Part shown: piece by piece, positions 32,493 through 43,767 of the stretch
How the letters are laid out: each line of letters opens with the position of its first letter
Numbering within the stretch: position 1 is the stretch's first letter
NCBI GenBank assembly: GCA_038087015.1
Contig: JASBNA010000037.1
Coordinates: forward strand, 1-64,000
DNA: 64,000 nt
Direction of reading: 5' to 3'
From: Cerrena zonata
Lineage: Eukaryota; Basidiomycota; Agaricomycetes; Polyporales; Cerrenaceae
Translations under genes and position numbers: made by a program
Notes under the pieces: generated by a model
Seen by the model: the letters and a program-made list of their open reading frames with translations, nothing else
Databases searched by the model: none
Told to the model about the DNA's origin: nothing

Positions 32493-35251
32493 CTATGAAG
32501 CATTTGTGAGCGGCTGCATATAGTGGTACCAATGATCATACGCGACTCGGAACTCACCACTGTCACCTTCCTTTATTTTGCCACAATGGACTCCGTCGCT
32601 AGAAATAGCTCGAACGGAATACAATGGTGTTCCGTCTTTCTCATGCCCGACACTACACACTCACTTGAGTAATGAATCAATGAGCATGAAAAGGGGAAAG
32701 ACGCACGCCACTGGGATTGCCTGACCCAACATAGACAACCTGAACTTACCCTTACACCCCTTCCAACCAATGGATGCAGCATCGGCTGATAAGACCTCGT
32801 ACCCGCTCTTAATCTATCATGGCATTAGTTTTAATATCTGATTAGGAAAGTTGTTTCCACTCACGTTGACTTCCTTACCAGCGTAACCGATCATGATACC
32901 AGAGAAGAGTGAGAGAGAGACCTTTCCGGGATCTAAACCCATGAATAAATGAGAATCATCCGTCTAATAAAAATGCTTTGAACTTACGAAGCCCCCCCTG
33001 TTATGGTACCATTAGGCTCATATGTCGCATGCGAAGGGATAAAAGTACTTACCTCGTAACGGGCCCGAGCAACATAGAGCGGTAAAGCGTCTGCGTCCCA
33101 ACCACCAGGCACGGCATTTTTGGACACACTATTGATGACCTGTCGCTGTGTCAGCTCGCAAGGGCAGATTGTATTTGGAAACACGCACCCATTTAGGAGA
33201 TTGTTCATCCAAGAAAGATCTATCATACAGATCATCTATACGTTCAAATGGAATACCGGGATCGCCAAGCTGTGGCATATCATCAGCGAATAGATTGATG
33301 TAAGGAGAGCATATACAGTACGGTGCTGTTCCATTGGTTCTTGCAGCGTTGTTCAAATGCATTCAGGGAGGGGCAGGTTGGAGACCAAGAACTTCCGAAC
33401 TTCTGCTTGAGCGTAGTCATTGTGACCATGTGATCGGGATGAACAAGTGTGGTGGGAGCATTCTTGAAACTCTCATGGAAGATCACATTGCGTGTAATCT
33501 GACCACTATCCAAGCGTGTTTTCGGCTTAATGATGGATTTCTGCCACCAAGGCGTGTTATAGTAAGTGTTGTTGGGCTGCGAAGTTCCCCAGGGGTCTGG
33601 TTTGGGTTGACGGATGGAAGCCAGGAAATCAAGATCGATATTGATGGTGTTGTTCGACACGGAGGAGGATATCTCTCCCTATAAAACGCTTAGATATGTA
33701 AGCATTTTTTTGGGATTCACGAGATGACATACAGCCATCCAAAACAAAGCTATATCAGAGAGCTCATGACGCTCGTATCCCCCTCCAACATCGGCATGAG
33801 CCCCAGGAAACCATACCTGGTCACGAATGATGTTAGAGATTGTAATACATGGGACATAAATGCTAGGGTGGAACGCTGCAGTACCTCTTTGAAGATCTGA
33901 CCATCCCGTATACCACCCGGAGGCTTGACCCATAGTGTGGGTATGAACTTATCCCGATTATCCTGTATAGAGACTGCATGAAGAGCAACGTCAATGCTTG
34001 GCGGAAGGTAATCGTCTTTGATATTGAGGACGTCTAAGGCACCACGGACAGACCCGACAGTATCCCATACGCCGACACATCTACAGTTGATGTTAGTCGG
34101 TGTGATTATGCAAGAATAGCAATGGTTACAAACGGGATTGTAAAGTCTTGGCGCACAATCCGTGTGCCAGGCGGAACACTGGGTGCTTTACCATCGTAGA
34201 GCTCCTTCCAGATTTGGAAGAAGAATCCGAGTTTCTGGGTTTGCAAAAGACCAATGGACTCCTGTCGTCTTTATCAGATATCGTGAAGTCTTCCGCACAG
34301 ATACCTCATTTCTACATACAATTAAAGCGGTAAGCTTTCTTGCAGTGTACGCGCCTCTGTAAGGTGACGGGTCAGAAATGATTATTGTCATAATGAACGA
34401 AGAAATTTAACCTGGAGAATCTGTAAAATAGAGCGATGGCAATCAGCATCCATGTGATGAATGATTCGCCTGCCGAGACGTACCCAAAGATACAGACACG
34501 ATCGCCTTTCTGAAGATTCTGAGCTATATAGACATATCCATCACGTATTTTGCTTGCTGTATGTGAATACACGATAAGATTGCTACATCATTAGATGGAG
34601 CTGGATACTGACCAACAGCAGTACCCAAAGCCTCTGTAAAATAAAGTGAGTCGTGGCCACAATTTGATTGGAATGAGTAGACGAAACGTACGCATCGCGG
34701 CAGTAGCCGCATTACCTTCCCCATTGAAGTCGGCCTCACTACCAACACCACTCAGATACAAGACCAATTGCTCTTCGCCATTGCTATTGATGCATTAAGC
34801 CTACGATTCAGGTACATATGAAGATTGAAAAAATGATCCTTACTTCGTTGTAGGCTTGATGGCGCGAGCTGAGCAACGTCGCTAGTCAATATGGTTCAGT
34901 TCAGAGAATACATCATTAGGGCTTACATAGTCTCAGAACGTTGGTCGCGTTCTGACGGCCACTTTCGACAGCTAGAAGACGGAGTGAGCGTGTACCTAGA
35001 AATTTCTCTGTCACACTTACCGAGCCTTCGAACAGCAGTGGGGGTGGGCTTTGATACGGCGGGAGGATTTGTTTCACCTTGAGCTGCGGCACGCTCTACA
35101 GCGGCACGCAATATGTCTGTGTATGAGAAATATCGATGAGCAGAGACTTGTGAGCATGTAGGATGGAGGTGGTCCTACCGTCTTTTCCGACAGAGAGGGC
35201 ACCGTCATTGCCGGTACCGTCGCAAAAAACAAAGATGGTTTTGTTGGGCAT
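32493..35251 (-). CDS. DUF2235 (Tle1-like) alpha/beta hydrolase with C-terminal DM9/DUF3421 region
   Basis: More than ten exons, start ATG 35251. N-terminal IFVFCDGTGNDG is the DUF2235/Tle1 signature (DGT..D). LVLYLSGVGS follows, then IFGFSRGAYTARKL (serine nucleophile elbow GFSRG), completed only by a 9 nt microexon at 34412-34420. WFPGAHADVGGGYERHELSDIALFWM (33820-33730) is the conserved Asp-containing block; HPDH (near 33440) may carry the catalytic His. The last exons read VPGGWDADALPLYVARARYE, FSGIMIGYAGKEVN, GYEVLSAD and GHEKDGTPLYSVRA...HCGKIK, the pattern of DM9/DUF3421 repeats (YVARA, PGK, GKE, YEVL), which include sugar-binding proteins in animals. DUF2235 enzymes include bacterial secreted phospholipases; many fungal members are uncharacterised. 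No signal peptide is seen. The last-exon frame (stop 32493-32495) rests on DM9 similarity. Confidence 0.75.
34412..34420 (-). other. 9 nt microexon encoding the nucleophile elbow
   Basis: On the minus strand ATTCTCCAG is preceded by CTATTTTACAG (acceptor) and followed by GTTAAATTTC (donor). Joined to the flanking exons (ending ATCTTTGG and starting AGGCGCGTACAC) it restores IFGFSRGAYT. Skipping it keeps frame but deletes F-S-R from the motif. Confidence 0.75.
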
Positions 35252-37319
35252 GATGAACGTTGTACTTGTCTGTATCTCGAGAGGGATGAGTATATGAATG
35301 GCACAAGCTCGCCAGCTTTTATAGACAAACCCGCATCGTAATCTGCTCTCCTTCTTGACAGATGCATTGCTAATCCCGAGCAACTCGAATGCCTAGATCT
35401 GATATTGGATGACATGGACCCCAAAATTGACACAAGTTTTCCGGGTGGTAATCCTTGTAGGGCCACAACCACGAAGTTTTCAATGTTTCCTACACGCCAC
35501 TCAGAAGCGATGTCATGTCGACTGGATTACAATCATGACGCCTACCACTGGCAAACCTCTATTTCCATATCACCTGTCTCGCCCATACTTTCAGCTCCCA
35601 CATACCATTCTTCGCAAGACACTGAGCTATATTGATCTATACTCCACGACTTACTCCGCGTCTGATCGGTACTCAGATTCTATAGAACATCAGGAGGTTT
35701 GGTTCCGAGAGGGATGAGTGGCGAACAGATGGAGGGCCTGATTAAGCAGAGCAGTTAGAGTAATGATGATGTCTTGAGAATCAAACTTACGTCAGACTCC
35801 TTCGGTTTGTATGGTTATACCGTGACAGCAATAACAAGTTAGTCGCTTCATGCCTCTTGCTTGCTCTTACGCTAGTCGAGGTTACTATAAATCTTACGGG
35901 ATACCGCCTGCAATTGTACGAGTGTATTGGATGCGGAATTCTGTTGTGCGGCTGGGAATGGTTCTGTAATAATAAGTTACTACGACTACCTGCTATAAGA
36001 CTTTCAGCAAAACCCTCTGCAAACTCACTCCTCTCTTACAGCTGCTTACGTGCACCTAACTCCCGATATCCATGCTCGACAGCCAAGAGTTTTGTGCTGA
36101 CACCTGAGCTTAGTCATAGCTTTCACCGAGAGGAGGCTAACGTCACAAAGAAACGGCTGGATACGGCCAGCTCGCAATGAGGTGAGATGTCAGTCATGAC
36201 AGCCCGAGTATTGGGGCAATAATCGCCACTGTGAACCTACGCACCATCCTTCGGAAGAGTGCTATTCCGAGAGTGGCGAGTATCTGGGATGTGAAGCCAC
36301 CTGACATCCTCTTTCGCGTATTATGCGCGAATTATAGACTAGGATTGAACGAGATAATGACACCTAGCCATCATTCAGCTGTGCTAGGAGGTGCTTGACG
36401 TAGCTACAGATGCCTTCGTTATCCACTGTTGTCGGGATAGCCTATGTCGTCTTCGCTTCAGTAAGCTTGTTGAATTTATGAACACCGGTAAGTTGGGATC
36501 TCAAGACGAAGTCAAACGTAGGATCTCTCTTCGAGGTCTCGGATGTCACTAGTCTACGCAAACCAAAGCTCCAATCAAGTGATTCACATACCAACGTCCA
36601 TACCCCAAGTTACTTGCGTAGTAGCTTGATGCAGGTGTCGATTGCTAATTGAAGAGTCATTAGTCAAGGAACGCAAGAAACTCCTCGCGAGTGATATGAC
36701 ACATCTAACCTAGACATGAGACAAGGTTCTTCTTTAAGATATCCGGGTCCCCAATATTTCCGCTGGGAGAAAAGGTGGACGCGAATAAGGAATGTGGATG
36801 GTTACCAAAAAAAAATGGGGTGTTGAACACTCACTCGTAATCGCATGTGACCATCGCAAGAATTGATCCATGACCTTAAGGGAAAGAGTTTTGTACTTGC
36901 GGACATAATTCGTAAATGTGTATCCGACCTTGACCGAGAGATGACAGCATTGACCCTCTTCACTTCTGTGCAGATTGAGGGGTTTCCCTATATCGCTTGC
37001 TCCAGTTCTCCCTGTTTCAATCTTGTATCAGAGGTGTGGAGCTTTTGTGACGCAGTTCGAGACAACACTCCATCTACACTCATCAGAGCGTTGCGGATGA
37101 TGAGTCAATTTTCCAGAGCAAGTCGTTAGTATGAGGGACGCAATCAGTCACTTGATCACTGGATGAAATGAAGTACAACTGGTCCCACAAAGACAACAAT
37201 GACGAGGAGCAGGAGAGTTTTGTTGATATCCGTGAAGTTGCTACTAGAAATATACGATCCAATATGATCATAATAGACAGATTCCGAGTCAGAGCTATCG
37301 CTGGCATTAGCCTCACGCG
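35252..37319. other. Intergenic region without a supported gene
   Basis: About 2 kb with only short unrelated open frames on both strands. I found no conserved protein segment. It may hold decayed duplicated sequence, as the adjacent 37320-37592 does. Confidence 0.4.
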
Positions 37320-37592
37320 TAACAACCAACGTCAACTAAATCAGTTCATAGAGAGCGAACGAGACTTACCCAGCCAAGTCCGAGAACCACTCCTCTAGTA
37401 AACCCACGTTGACATACATTTCTTCGATACAGGAACATATAGATGCTTGTCTGTAAAGAGCCTGTACACGCCCACCAGTACGTATGAGGGTGTGAACTGC
37501 AGACGAGAAGTCGATGCACGGAGATGCTGTGGCACATGCTCAATATAAGGGGGAGGGTCTGCGGTATAATCGCCAGGTAGTTTTGCACTCAC
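37320..37592 (-). pseudogene. Duplicated first exon and intron of the EI24-like gene
   Basis: The minus-strand sequence from ATG 37592 repeats exon 1 of the gene at 31536 almost exactly (MSAKLPGDYTADPPPYIEHV; LRASTSRLQFTPSYVLVGVY; TDKHLYVP). A small indel near 37420 breaks the frame. The GLGW end of the exon and the start of intron 1 can still be recognised to about 37320; exon 2 is missing. Confidence 0.8.
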
Positions 37593-37746
37593 GAACGTAT
37601 GTTATCCAACAATTGAAGACGTATGTTCGTGCAAGTCCGAGGAGTCCCGGCGAAGCCGCCACATTGTATTGATCGATCGGTACCATACGTAACGAGTGGT
37701 GGCGGCAGTCTGGCACTTGCACTCGAACATATTCCTGAGACTAACG

Positions 37747-37747
<1 letters not shown>

Positions 37748-37812
<65 letters not shown>
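37748..37812. repeat. (TTA)n microsatellite
   Basis: About 21 uninterrupted TTA/TAT/ATT triplets. It creates false poly-Ile or poly-Tyr reading frames on both strands. Confidence 0.95.
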
Positions 37813-38230
37813 GCGATCCGGCATGAGTACCGTTTACAAGCTTTGCAAGCATTGACAGTATGTACTGCTCGACGAACTCCCAAGCTAACCTACTTCGCGA
37901 CCAAACTCTAGCCACCTGGTTTCGAGACATTAGAATCGTGCCGAGGTAAGTACGTATACGTTTCCTAACGGCGACACAGGTACCAAAACGTCGGCCCCCG
38001 AGTTCTTTAACGAGTTTTGACCTGGGTTGATACAGTGCTGGTCCTGCTCCGATAACTCCAACTTCGAAAGGTGGTCGGCCGACCACCCTCACAGATACTC
38101 AATCTGCAGCGAATGGTCATGTCGAGAATTTCTCTCACACACAGATTCCATTCGCTTTATAATTAGCTTGAGTTGAGTACGAGGAATATCACCCTTTTCT
38201 CACTCTCGACCTCTACCTGAACGACCCAAG

Positions 38231-39293
38231 ATGAGCGGGGAACCCGAAGGCACCATGGTCGACGGTGCATATTTCCACGAGGGCCCAAACAAAGACTATG
38301 CCGTCATCCTCTTGACCGATGTCTTTGGTCTGCCGCTCGTCAACAACAAGCTCCTGACCGATGGGTTCTCGAAGGAGTTACAGTGCGATGTGTGGGCACC
38401 TCATATCTTCAATGGTATGTCTATAACGCGACGCGATCTCCAATGCAACGTAATCCTAATCACACTGACAGGCGAGCCAATCTTTCGTGCTGAGGATTTG
38501 GAGCCCATTATGCCCCGCAAGGTTGGGGATAAGTTGGGTTTTTGGAGCATCCTACGTTTAATTGGGATGTTTATCCCTCATATCCACCATTTCTGAGCCA
38601 ATCGTGCTGCGGCTGTGGACCCCATCGTGGATTCGGTACGTCTTTTCCAAACTTGTTGTGTCTCAGGTCCCCGATCCGCCGTCCCCAGTTCATCGCCAAA
38701 GTTAGGGACCAGAAGAAATACAAGAAGGTTGGCGTAGTTGGGTGCGTATCCGATAACTCGTAATCTGGTTCATTAACATTGTAATATTTCTCAGATATTG
38801 TTTTGGTGGTTCAGCTGGCATTCGACTCGGCTCTCGAGGCCTCGTTGACAGTCTTGTCATTTGCCACCCTGGCAATTGTCCCATTAGTGAAATCTCCGCT
38901 ATCAATATCCCAACCTCATGGGTGTGCGCTCAGGGTAAATTGTATAACACCCTTTGCACAGGACTGGTACTCATTTATTATCCTGATATTTTAGTGGATA
39001 TGACTTTCAGCGATTCGTTGCGTGAACAAGCCGAGAAAGTCTTTGCTGCCCGTAAAGACAAACCTGGGTATATCGACTACGAATTTAAAGTGTATGCAGG
39101 TCGGTCGCCATTACATTTCCGCTTCGTTTTTATATGCCTTCATCATCTTATGATACTAACTATCCAACCTCGTGATCTAGGAACGCAACACGGTTTCGCT
39201 GCTAGGCCTGACTTATCTTTACCGGAGATTGTGAAAGCACACGAGGAAGCTTTTATTCAGTCGAAGAACTGGTTTGAGAAGACGCTTGCTTGA
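38231..39293 (+). pseudogene. Dienelactone hydrolase family protein, copy 1 (internal stop)
   Basis: Start ATG 38231 (MSGEPEGTMVDGAYFHEG). Five introns sit at the same positions as in copy 2. Segments: YAVILLTDVFGLPLVNNKLL, FIAKVRDQKKYKKVGVVG, YCFGGSAG (nucleophile elbow GxCxG with the catalytic Cys), VDMTFSD, and TQHGF (catalytic His); stop 39291-39293. DLH enzymes are cytosolic alpha/beta hydrolases that open lactone rings or act on related esters. In copy 2 a Trp codon TGG follows RIHRF; here the same codon is TGA (38594-38596), ending the protein after about one third. All splice sites and the rest of the frame look sound, so the loss is recent, or a sequence error. Confidence 0.75.
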
Positions 39294-40015
39294 TCTGAGG
39301 TTCCTATTGCATCCTTATCATAGGTCGAGAGCAGCTTCTCTCCCTGGGATGTTGAATGTACCATTTTCTATGTTTGTATCGTCGGTTTAGATAAACAAAG
39401 GGAACCCCAGCTTCGTCCTTCTATTTGACGACCAGCTTGAATATCTGGCTTCGCGTTTTCTACTGCTTTATTATTGTCCGCCTCGCTTGGTTTGTAAACC
39501 GCTTGGGTTCTTAATCAGGCTTGGTTACTGACATTGCTTTCGTTAGTAGGACCATAACTGGCGATAACACTAACATCCGATGCAACGGACTGACGAACCG
39601 ACGCTAATGTGAATTAAACCTCTGCAGTACTACCAGTACGAATTTATCGTATGTCTATTTCTCCACAACTACCACGATCTCGATGAATACAAGCCCCCCT
39701 AACTCATTGATCTTCTGGTCCTCGAGTTCCTCTCTGTGGACCTCGGTAAAGCCTCTGCTACTTATGAATCGGGCATCGACAGTAATGAGTTCATCGCAAC
39801 CCTTGCTGTTAACAAAACCGAATCCATCCTCCTCGGACTTGAAGCATTTTAGCGACCATCTGAAGCTCCTGCGACATCAAGATCAAGAGAGAGTTCCTAA
39901 GTATGAAATACGGTGTAGCTAATCACTGGGAAATCGCCGATTACGTATTTGAGCGAAGATATAAACTTTGATTAACTTTGATCAAGTAGCTCGTCCTTTT
40001 CGATATGCTACCGCA
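39294..40015. pseudogene. Spacer with a decayed deaminase-family N-terminal fragment and a promoter box
   Basis: From about 39683 to 39855 the bases align with the N-terminal domain of the deaminase family (…GIDSNEFIATLAVNKTES in one frame; compare GIDSKEVIITLAANKAE at 63.9 kb), but frames are broken. A similar relic precedes the next array member (41817-42115). The conserved box at 39928-39953 follows. Confidence 0.55.
39928..39966 (+). promoter_or_regulatory. Conserved upstream box of the deaminase array, copy B
   Basis: GGGAAATC then GCCGATTACGTATTTGAG, followed by GCGAAGATATAAAC, about 65-90 nt before ATG 40016. The same box stands before copy C (42172-42197, ATG 42260) and copy E (45432-45457, ATG 45524). 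The ATATAAAC is TATA-like. Confidence 0.5.
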
Positions 40016-41491
40016 ATGGACCCAACAACACTCTCAATTCCCAAGACGCTACAGCTTCTTTCCTCGTTATCCTATGATATCTCCCCATTCAGCCTCCATA
40101 TCGGAATCCCTCAGAAGGAGAGGAGATTTAAAGGTGACCGGCTCGTTCGACAACTACTCGATGCTCTCGTTTTCTTTCTACACACCCGCCCCAATCGTGG
40201 CGACCGTTTTTCTATGACGTTGACTATTGTCCAAAACGAGATCGTAGCTACCGTCGCTGCTAACACTTCCGATGACATTCCTCCCTCGGACCCCAACTCG
40301 CCACAAACGATTCTTGATACTGTCTGGAGACACATGGTCGCGTGTTCTGGTACGGCTCAGAAAGCTACAGAAAACACCCAATTTGCTACCTATGTCCTTG
40401 AGACCCATCTCCCCCTTCTTCGCTCTCGCTTGTCGAAGTGGCGCGTGTGCTACGAATCCTTCAGACAGTGTTCTTCGCGGTTCCAACAGTCGAGTTCACT
40501 ATCGCCAGCCATCACGAGTTATCTTAATGATGTCGACAAAATATTCGGCGCCACCGTGGCCTTCTCCGAGTCGAGTAAGACACTCGCCGAGAAATTTGTC
40601 GGAGAGTTCGCGGCCCATATTCAGTTATGCGATAATCTTTCTAAACAGTCAGCTAAACTCAGTGGAGATGACCGGAGGTTACTTTCTGCTTTCCAAACGT
40701 CATCTGGAAAAGGCGCGGGTGAGTAAGAGTCCTTTCTCTCTTGTGCACCTATACTCACGTGGACTGCAGACACGAAGAGATACCTCGATGTTATCCGGTT
40801 TGGGGAAAAGCTAGCATCTCCCCTCAGACATATCAGTACGGTGTTATATTTATGTACAAATCCCAAATATCAGGACTTTCTCACGAAGCCCTTTCGAATC
40901 CGACTTCTCCCGAACCCTCCTAGTATCGATATGCCGACTCTTTCCAATAACTGGACAAAAGAAGAGGTAGCTGCAGTCATTCGTCGCAGCTATACGATCG
41001 GTTGGCCAGGTTGTGATCCCGAGGCTGTTACCAGTGCTATTGACCACTTGAGTGGGGTTGCCATGGATAACATTGGGAAGACTCGAATTTCTGGACCTCA
41101 TTGTGACTGTCTGCTTGTCCAACACCACCACAACGAAGCCCGGGGCGAGCTGATCATGGAAACTTATATCGCTATCTCAAAGCCTTGCTGCCTACAGTGC
41201 GGGCTCTTCCTCGATGGTTACAATCAAGCTGTTCCAAATGGCCCTATATTTTTCATCAGACGCAGAAATAACCACATCTACCCTTCCGTCGTCCCATCCA
41301 TTGACGTTGTAATAGATGGCTCTATAGAGGAAAAGATGAGAAGAAAGTTAAGCCTGCTGATCGCCTACGTTGTTGATAGCTATGTGAAAGACTTGTATGC
41401 TCGCATCATGGCTCCTATGGTCTTTGGCAATGGTGTCCTCTCTGAACTTCCTCCCCTTAGCGCTATTACTGACTCGGACTCGGAGTACTAG
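40016..41491 (+). CDS. OTT_1508-like deaminase family protein, copy B (intact)
   Basis: Start ATG 40016 (MDPTTLSIPKTLQLLSSLSY). Two exons with an intron at about 40720-40769 (GTGAGTAAGAG...CTGCAG), in frame; stop 41489-41491. About 475 residues. An N-terminal helical domain (KERRFKGDRLVRQLLDALVF, GDRFSMTLTIVQNEIVATVA) is followed by a C-terminal domain with PHCDCLLVQHHHNEA and YIAISKPCCLQCGLFLDGYN. This fits the zinc-dependent deaminase fold of the fungal OTT_1508 family: H-x-(E) in the first helix motif and C-x2-C after SK. In this copy the putative catalytic Glu is Asp (HCD), while copies C and E have HCE. Natural substrates of the family are unknown; nucleic acid or nucleotide bases are assumed. 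First of four tandem copies on the plus strand. Confidence 0.7.
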
Positions 41492-42259
41492 CTGTCAATA
41501 TAGTGGTAGTATCCAACGGAATGAACACCTCTTATGTAATAGTAACACGAGTCCTTTCAAATGATTATAGTGATATATAGGCTGTTAGATTATGTCCTTA
41601 CCGGAATTCGAAATGAGAGATACTGTACCAGTAACGATATACACTAACCTCCGATGCAACACACTTCGGACCATGAACCGTAGGCTCGTTTCCAGCCTCT
41701 ATGACTTTCGGAAGATAGTCGTTCCTTACATGACCCGGCGCTAATGAGAATTAGACCTCCAGTAGTACCAGTACGAGTCCACCATATGTCTATTTCTCAA
41801 CAACTACCACGATCTCGATGAATACCAGCCCCACATCTGTGCCAATCCCTCAAACAACCCAATCGCTCTCATCTTTCCTAGACGAAGAGAATATCTCTCT
41901 TGACGAAGACTAGGAATCCGAGGAGCTCATTGAGCACCAGTCAATCCCCTAACCCATTGATATTCTTGTCTTAAGCTCCTCTTCATGGACCTCAGGGACG
42001 GAGGAGGCTCTTGCTACCTGTGACTCCAAGCATCAGGGCATCAACAGTAAATAGGTTATCGCAACCCTTGCTATTAGCAAAACCGAACACCTCGTTGAAC
42101 TTGAAGCATCTTAGCGACCATCTGGAACTCCCGCGAACTCCTGGGTATGAAATGCGGCGTAGCTAATCACTGGGAAATCGCCGATTACGTATTTGAGCGA
42201 AGGTATAAACATTGACTAACTTGGATTAGCCAGCTCGTCCTTTTCAATACCCTACCGCG
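41492..42259. pseudogene. Spacer with a second decayed N-terminal fragment and the conserved box
   Basis: About 41817-42115 repeats the relic seen before copy B and matches the fragment at 49084: SLSSFLDEENIS..., then several stops. The promoter-like box lies at 42172-42197. Confidence 0.55.
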
Positions 42260-43709
42260 ATGGATCCAGCGGCGCTCTCGATCCCCGAGACCCTACACTT
42301 TCTTTCATCGTTATCCTACGACATCTCCTCGTTTAGCCACCGTGCTGGAATACCTCGAGCCGAGAGGAGATTCAGAGGTGACCCCGTCGTCCGAAAACTA
42401 CTCGACGCTCTCGTTTTCTTTCTCCACACTCACCCCAATCGCGGTGATCGTTTTGCTATGACTTTGACCATCGTCCAAGACGAGATCGTTGCTACCGTCG
42501 CTGCTAACACTCCTGTGACATTCCTCACACGGATCCCTCCTCACCACAAGTGATTCTTAATACCATCTGGAAACACATGGCCGTGTATTCTGGTACGGCT
42601 GAGAAGCCTACGGAAAACACCCAACTCATTACCTACATCCTTCAGACCCATCTCCCTCTACTTCGCTCTCGCTTGTCAAAGTGGCGAAGGTGCTACGAAA
42701 CCTACAGGGATAAGTTAGCATGGTTCCGACGGTCAAATTTACTATCTGCGGCGCTCACGAATTATCTCGATGACGTCGATAAAATATTCTGCGCCACCGT
42801 GGCCTTCTCCGAGTCGACTGAGACACTATCCTCAGAAAGCATTTCACAGTTCGCATCTCATATCCGGCTATGTAAAAATCTTTCCAAACAATTGGCTAAA
42901 CTCAGTGGTGATGATCGGAGGCTACTTTCTGCCGCACAATCTGCGTGTGGCAAAGGTATCGGTGAGTAGGGTTGCTTCGCGCTTTTCTCCATTGTCCACC
43001 AATACTCATATAAGCTGAAGGCACAACAAGGTACATCAACATCATCCGGTTTGGGGAAAAACTAGCCACTCCCCTCATACAAATCGATAGGGTGTTATAT
43101 TTCTGTAGAACTGCGAAATATCAAGATTTCCTCACGAAACCTTTTCAAATCCGCATTGTACCGAAACCCCCTAGGATCGATATGCCGACTCTTCCCAATA
43201 ACTGGACAAAGGCAGAGGCAGCTGCGGTCATTCATCAGAGCTATATGACCATCGATTGGCCATATGCTGATCCCGAGGCTGTTAACAGTGCTATCGACCA
43301 TCTGAGTGGGGTTGCAATGGAGAACATCGGGAAGAGTAGAATCTCTGGACCTCATTGCGAGTGTCTGCTTGTCCAGCACCACCACAACGAAGCCCAAGGC
43401 AATCCGATCATGGCAACTTACATCGGTCTCTCAAAGCCTTGCTGCCTCCAATGCGGGATCTTCCTCGACGTTTACAACGAAATTGTTCCGAATGGCCCTC
43501 TGTTTTTCATCAGAGGTAGAGACAGCCATGTCTATCCTTGCATTGTCCCATCTATCAACACTGCAATAGATGCCTCTATAGCGGACAAGACGAGAACAAC
43601 GTTGATCGAGCTTATCTGCTACGTTGTTCATGCGTACATGAAACATGTGTATGATCGTAGCGGGGGTGCAATCTGCGGTACCATGCGTCAAGAGTTTCTC
43701 CTCTCTTAA
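42260..43709 (+). pseudogene. OTT_1508-like deaminase family protein, copy C (frameshift)
   Basis: Start ATG 42260; two exons, intron at about 42966-43020; stop 43707-43709. Nearly identical to copy E over most of its length. A single base is missing at about 42510: AACACTCCTGTGACATT here against AACACTCCCGGTGACATT in copy E. This ends the frame at 42553, and the correct frame resumes at 42550. The C-terminal domain keeps PHCECLLVQHHHNEA and YIGLSKPCCLQCGIF, the HxE and CxxC deaminase motifs. With this break no full-length product is possible unless the missing base is a sequence error. The C-terminus also differs from copy E by a short indel (SGGAICGTM against SGVGLISGTM). Confidence 0.7.
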
Positions 43710-43767
43710 GCTTAGTGCCTTTACGTGTTATAGATATGGTAGTTGAATATCATCATGTAACAGTAAC

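Noticed and set aside
37602..37911. Poly-Ile and poly-Tyr frames
   Set aside because: Artefact of the TTA microsatellite.
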